7,866 nucleotides of DNA, from positions 1-7,866 of the forward strand of contig CAMHRJ010000093.1 of assembly GCA_946187475.1 (NCBI GenBank), read 5' to 3'. The position numbers and the translations under genes were made by a program. This DNA comes from an uncultured Clostridia bacterium (GTDB lineage: Bacteria; Bacillota; Clostridia; Oscillospirales; Oscillospiraceae). The notes below the pieces were generated by a model. It saw nothing but the letters and a program-made list of their open reading frames with translations. It was not told the DNA's origin and made no database searches. Shown here in pieces: positions 6,371 through 7,866 of the stretch (position 1 is the stretch's first letter; each line of letters starts with the position of its first letter).

Positions 6371-7866
6371 ATGGCGGAGTCTGCGCGAATTCTGACGCTG
6401 CGGGAAAAAGCCAATAATCTGCCGCTGAAGCCGGGCGTCTACCTCATGCTGGATAAGTCCGGCGATGTGATCTATGTGGGCAAGGCCAAGGCCCTCAAAA
6501 ACCGCGTCACAAGCTATTTTCGCGGTGAGCACCTGCCCAAGGTGGCGGCCATGGTGGACCACGTTTCAGACTTCAACGTCATCGTGGTGCAGTCTGAGTT
6601 TGAGGCTCTGGTGCTGGAAAACTCTCTCATCAAGCAGCATAAACCCAAGTACAACATCCTCTTGAAGGATGACAAGGGCTATCCCTTTGTACGCCTTGAC
6701 CGCAAGGCGGAGTATCCTACCTTTTCCCTGGTGAATCAGACCGCTCGGGACGGTGCAAGCTATTTCGGGCCCTTCGGCGGACGTAGTGCCACCCATGAGA
6801 TTCTGGACACCATTGCCAAGGCCCTCCGGCTGCCCACTTGCAGCCGGGTCTTTCCCCGGGACATCGGCAAGGCAAGACCCTGTCTCAATTATCACATGGG
6901 CACCTGCGCAGGCTATTGCCTCAAGGACGCCTCTGCCGAGGAATACCGCCGCAGCATCGAGCAGGCGGTGCTGATCCTGGAGGGCCGCACCCAGGAGCTT
7001 ACCACAGATCTGGAGCAGCGCATGGAGCAGGCGGCGGAGGAGCTGCGCTTTGAGTACGCTGCTGAGCTGCGGGACCGTCTTCGAGCGGTGAACGCCCTGC
7101 GCAACCACCAGCGGGTGATTGCCACCTCCTATGCTGATACGGACGCCGTCGGATTTGCCCGCGGCGCAAAATGCTGCTTTACGGTGCTGCATTTTTCCGA
7201 CGGCAGCCTGACTTATAAGGACTTCACCATGTTGGAAGAGCCGCTGGAGCCGGATGGCGAAGCTTTGGCTGCGCTGGTGCAGCAGTATTACGCCAACCGC
7301 GGCGTCTGGCCGAAGCAGATCCTGCTGCCGTGCCCGCTGGAAGGGCAGGAGGCCATTCAGGAGCTTTTGACCCAACAGGCGGAGCACAAGGTGTCTCTGG
7401 AGGTCCCGCAGCGGGGCGAGCGCCGAAAGCTGATGGAGAGCGCCGTCATGAACGCCAGCGAGGAAATCCTTCGCTCGACCACTGCTCAGCAGCGGGGGAG
7501 AAAGACGCTGGAATGGCTTCAGCGGGCGCTGGAGCTGCCAGGCTTCCCGGAGCGCATCGAGGCTTTTGATATTTCCAACCTGGGGGATACAGGCATCGTG
7601 GCTGGCATGACAGTGTTCCAGAACGGAAGGCCTCTGAAAAAAGATTACCGCCGTTTCCGGATGAAGGAAACCCAGACCCAAAATGACTATGCCTCCATGC
7701 ATGAGGCGGTTACCCGGCGTCTCCAGCACTATCTGGACGGGGACGAGAAGTTTTCGCCTCTGCCGGATCTGCTGCTGATCGACGGCGGCTCTGAGCACGC
7801 CGCCGTGGCACTGGAGGTGCTGCAGACCCTGCAGCTGGATGTGCCGGTATTCGGCATGGTCAAGGA
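6371..7866 (+). CDS. uvrC: Excinuclease ABC subunit UvrC (3' partial)
   Basis: UvrC makes the 3' and 5' incisions around a lesion in nucleotide-excision repair after UvrA/UvrB loading. The frame is open from 6371 to the window end (498 codons); about 110-120 residues of a typical UvrC of some 610 are missing. The GIY-YIG domain comes first: PGVYLM (Tyr24), IYVGKAKALKNRV (Tyr35, Lys38, Arg45), Tyr49 and catalytic Glu83 in LVLENSLIK. Cys157-X13-Cys171-X7-Cys179-X3-Cys183 resembles the reported iron-sulfur cysteines of E. coli UvrC (154, 166, 174, 178). A UVR/UvrB-binding motif (AAEELRFEYAAELRDRL) lies at about 7037-7080. The RNase-H-like second nuclease domain starts with EAFDIS, Asp400 (7568-7570), and continues through RRFRMKETQTQNDYASMHE to LLLIDGG, Asp471 (7781-7783). 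The third catalytic residue and helix-hairpin-helix end lie outside. Transcription is probably by readthrough past the HPr terminator or from an unseen promoter. Confidence 0.96.
   Translation, partial: MAESARILTLREKANNLPLKPGVYLMLDKSGDVIYVGKAKALKNRVTSYFRGEHLPKVAAMVDHVSDFNVIVVQSEFEALVLENSLIKQHKPKYNILLKDDKGYPFVRLDRKAEYPTFSLVNQTARDGASYFGPFGGRSATHEILDTIAKALRLPTCSRVFPRDIGKARPCLNYHMGTCAGYCLKDASAEEYRRSIEQAVLILEGRTQELTTDLEQRMEQAAEELRFEYAAELRDRLRAVNALRNHQRVIATSYADTDAVGFARGAKCCFTVLHFSDGSLTYKDFTMLEEPLEPDGEALAALVQQYYANRGVWPKQILLPCPLEGQEAIQELLTQQAEHKVSLEVPQRGERRKLMESAVMNASEEILRSTTAQQRGRKTLEWLQRALELPGFPERIEAFDISNLGDTGIVAGMTVFQNGRPLKKDYRRFRMKETQTQNDYASMHEAVTRRLQHYLDGDEKFSPLPDLLLIDGGSEHAAVALEVLQTLQLDVPVFGMVK

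Noticed and set aside
1..7866. Mobile elements, CRISPR arrays, tRNA or rRNA genes, defence or toxin-antitoxin genes
   Set aside because: Looked for on both strands. I saw no regularly spaced repeats, transposase or integrase motifs, tRNA-like cloverleaf or rRNA sequence, and nearly all the window is accounted for by housekeeping genes.

Overview
The window looks like chromosomal core DNA from a GC-rich (roughly 60 % by eye) member of the Firmicutes/Clostridia, most likely an Oscillospiraceae/Ruminococcaceae-type gut anaerobe. The reasons are an HPr with both His15 and the Gram-positive regulatory Ser46, a MutS2-type protein, strong AGGAGG ribosome-binding sites, a SigA-type promoter, and the overall protein style. 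The lineage is an inference from remembered family features; no search was run. All genes lie on the + strand.

Layout. (1) 1-1884: NAD+-dependent DNA ligase LigA, lacking only about the first 37-40 residues at the window edge. (2) 1884-2654: TatD-family metal-dependent DNase. (3) 2651-3439: a tyrosine/dual-specificity phosphatase with an HCTAGKDR P-loop. (4) 3436-5809: mutS2, interrupted by a frameshift near 4533. These four genes overlap by 1, 4 and 4 bases and must form one translationally coupled operon. (5) 5810-6018: an AT-rich intergenic region with an imperfect dyad and a strong extended -10 promoter. (6) 6019-6282: HPr phosphocarrier, followed by an intrinsic terminator at 6301-6331. 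(7) 6371-7866: UvrC, running off the right edge.

How the genes fit together. LigA seals nicks, TatD-type enzymes trim 3' ends, MutS2 acts on recombination intermediates and/or collided ribosomes, and UvrC makes the dual incisions of nucleotide-excision repair. The window is therefore largely a DNA-maintenance neighbourhood. A signalling-type phosphatase sits inside the first operon, and a carbon-regulation protein (HPr) sits in front of uvrC.

The most notable anomaly is mutS2. Everything up to just past Walker A reads in one frame, and everything from just before the Walker-B/signature region to the Smr domain reads in another. By comparison with remembered homologues, the junction also lacks about three residues. 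One 8-base deletion would explain both facts. I see no mobile element, CRISPR array, tRNA, rRNA or obvious new system here.
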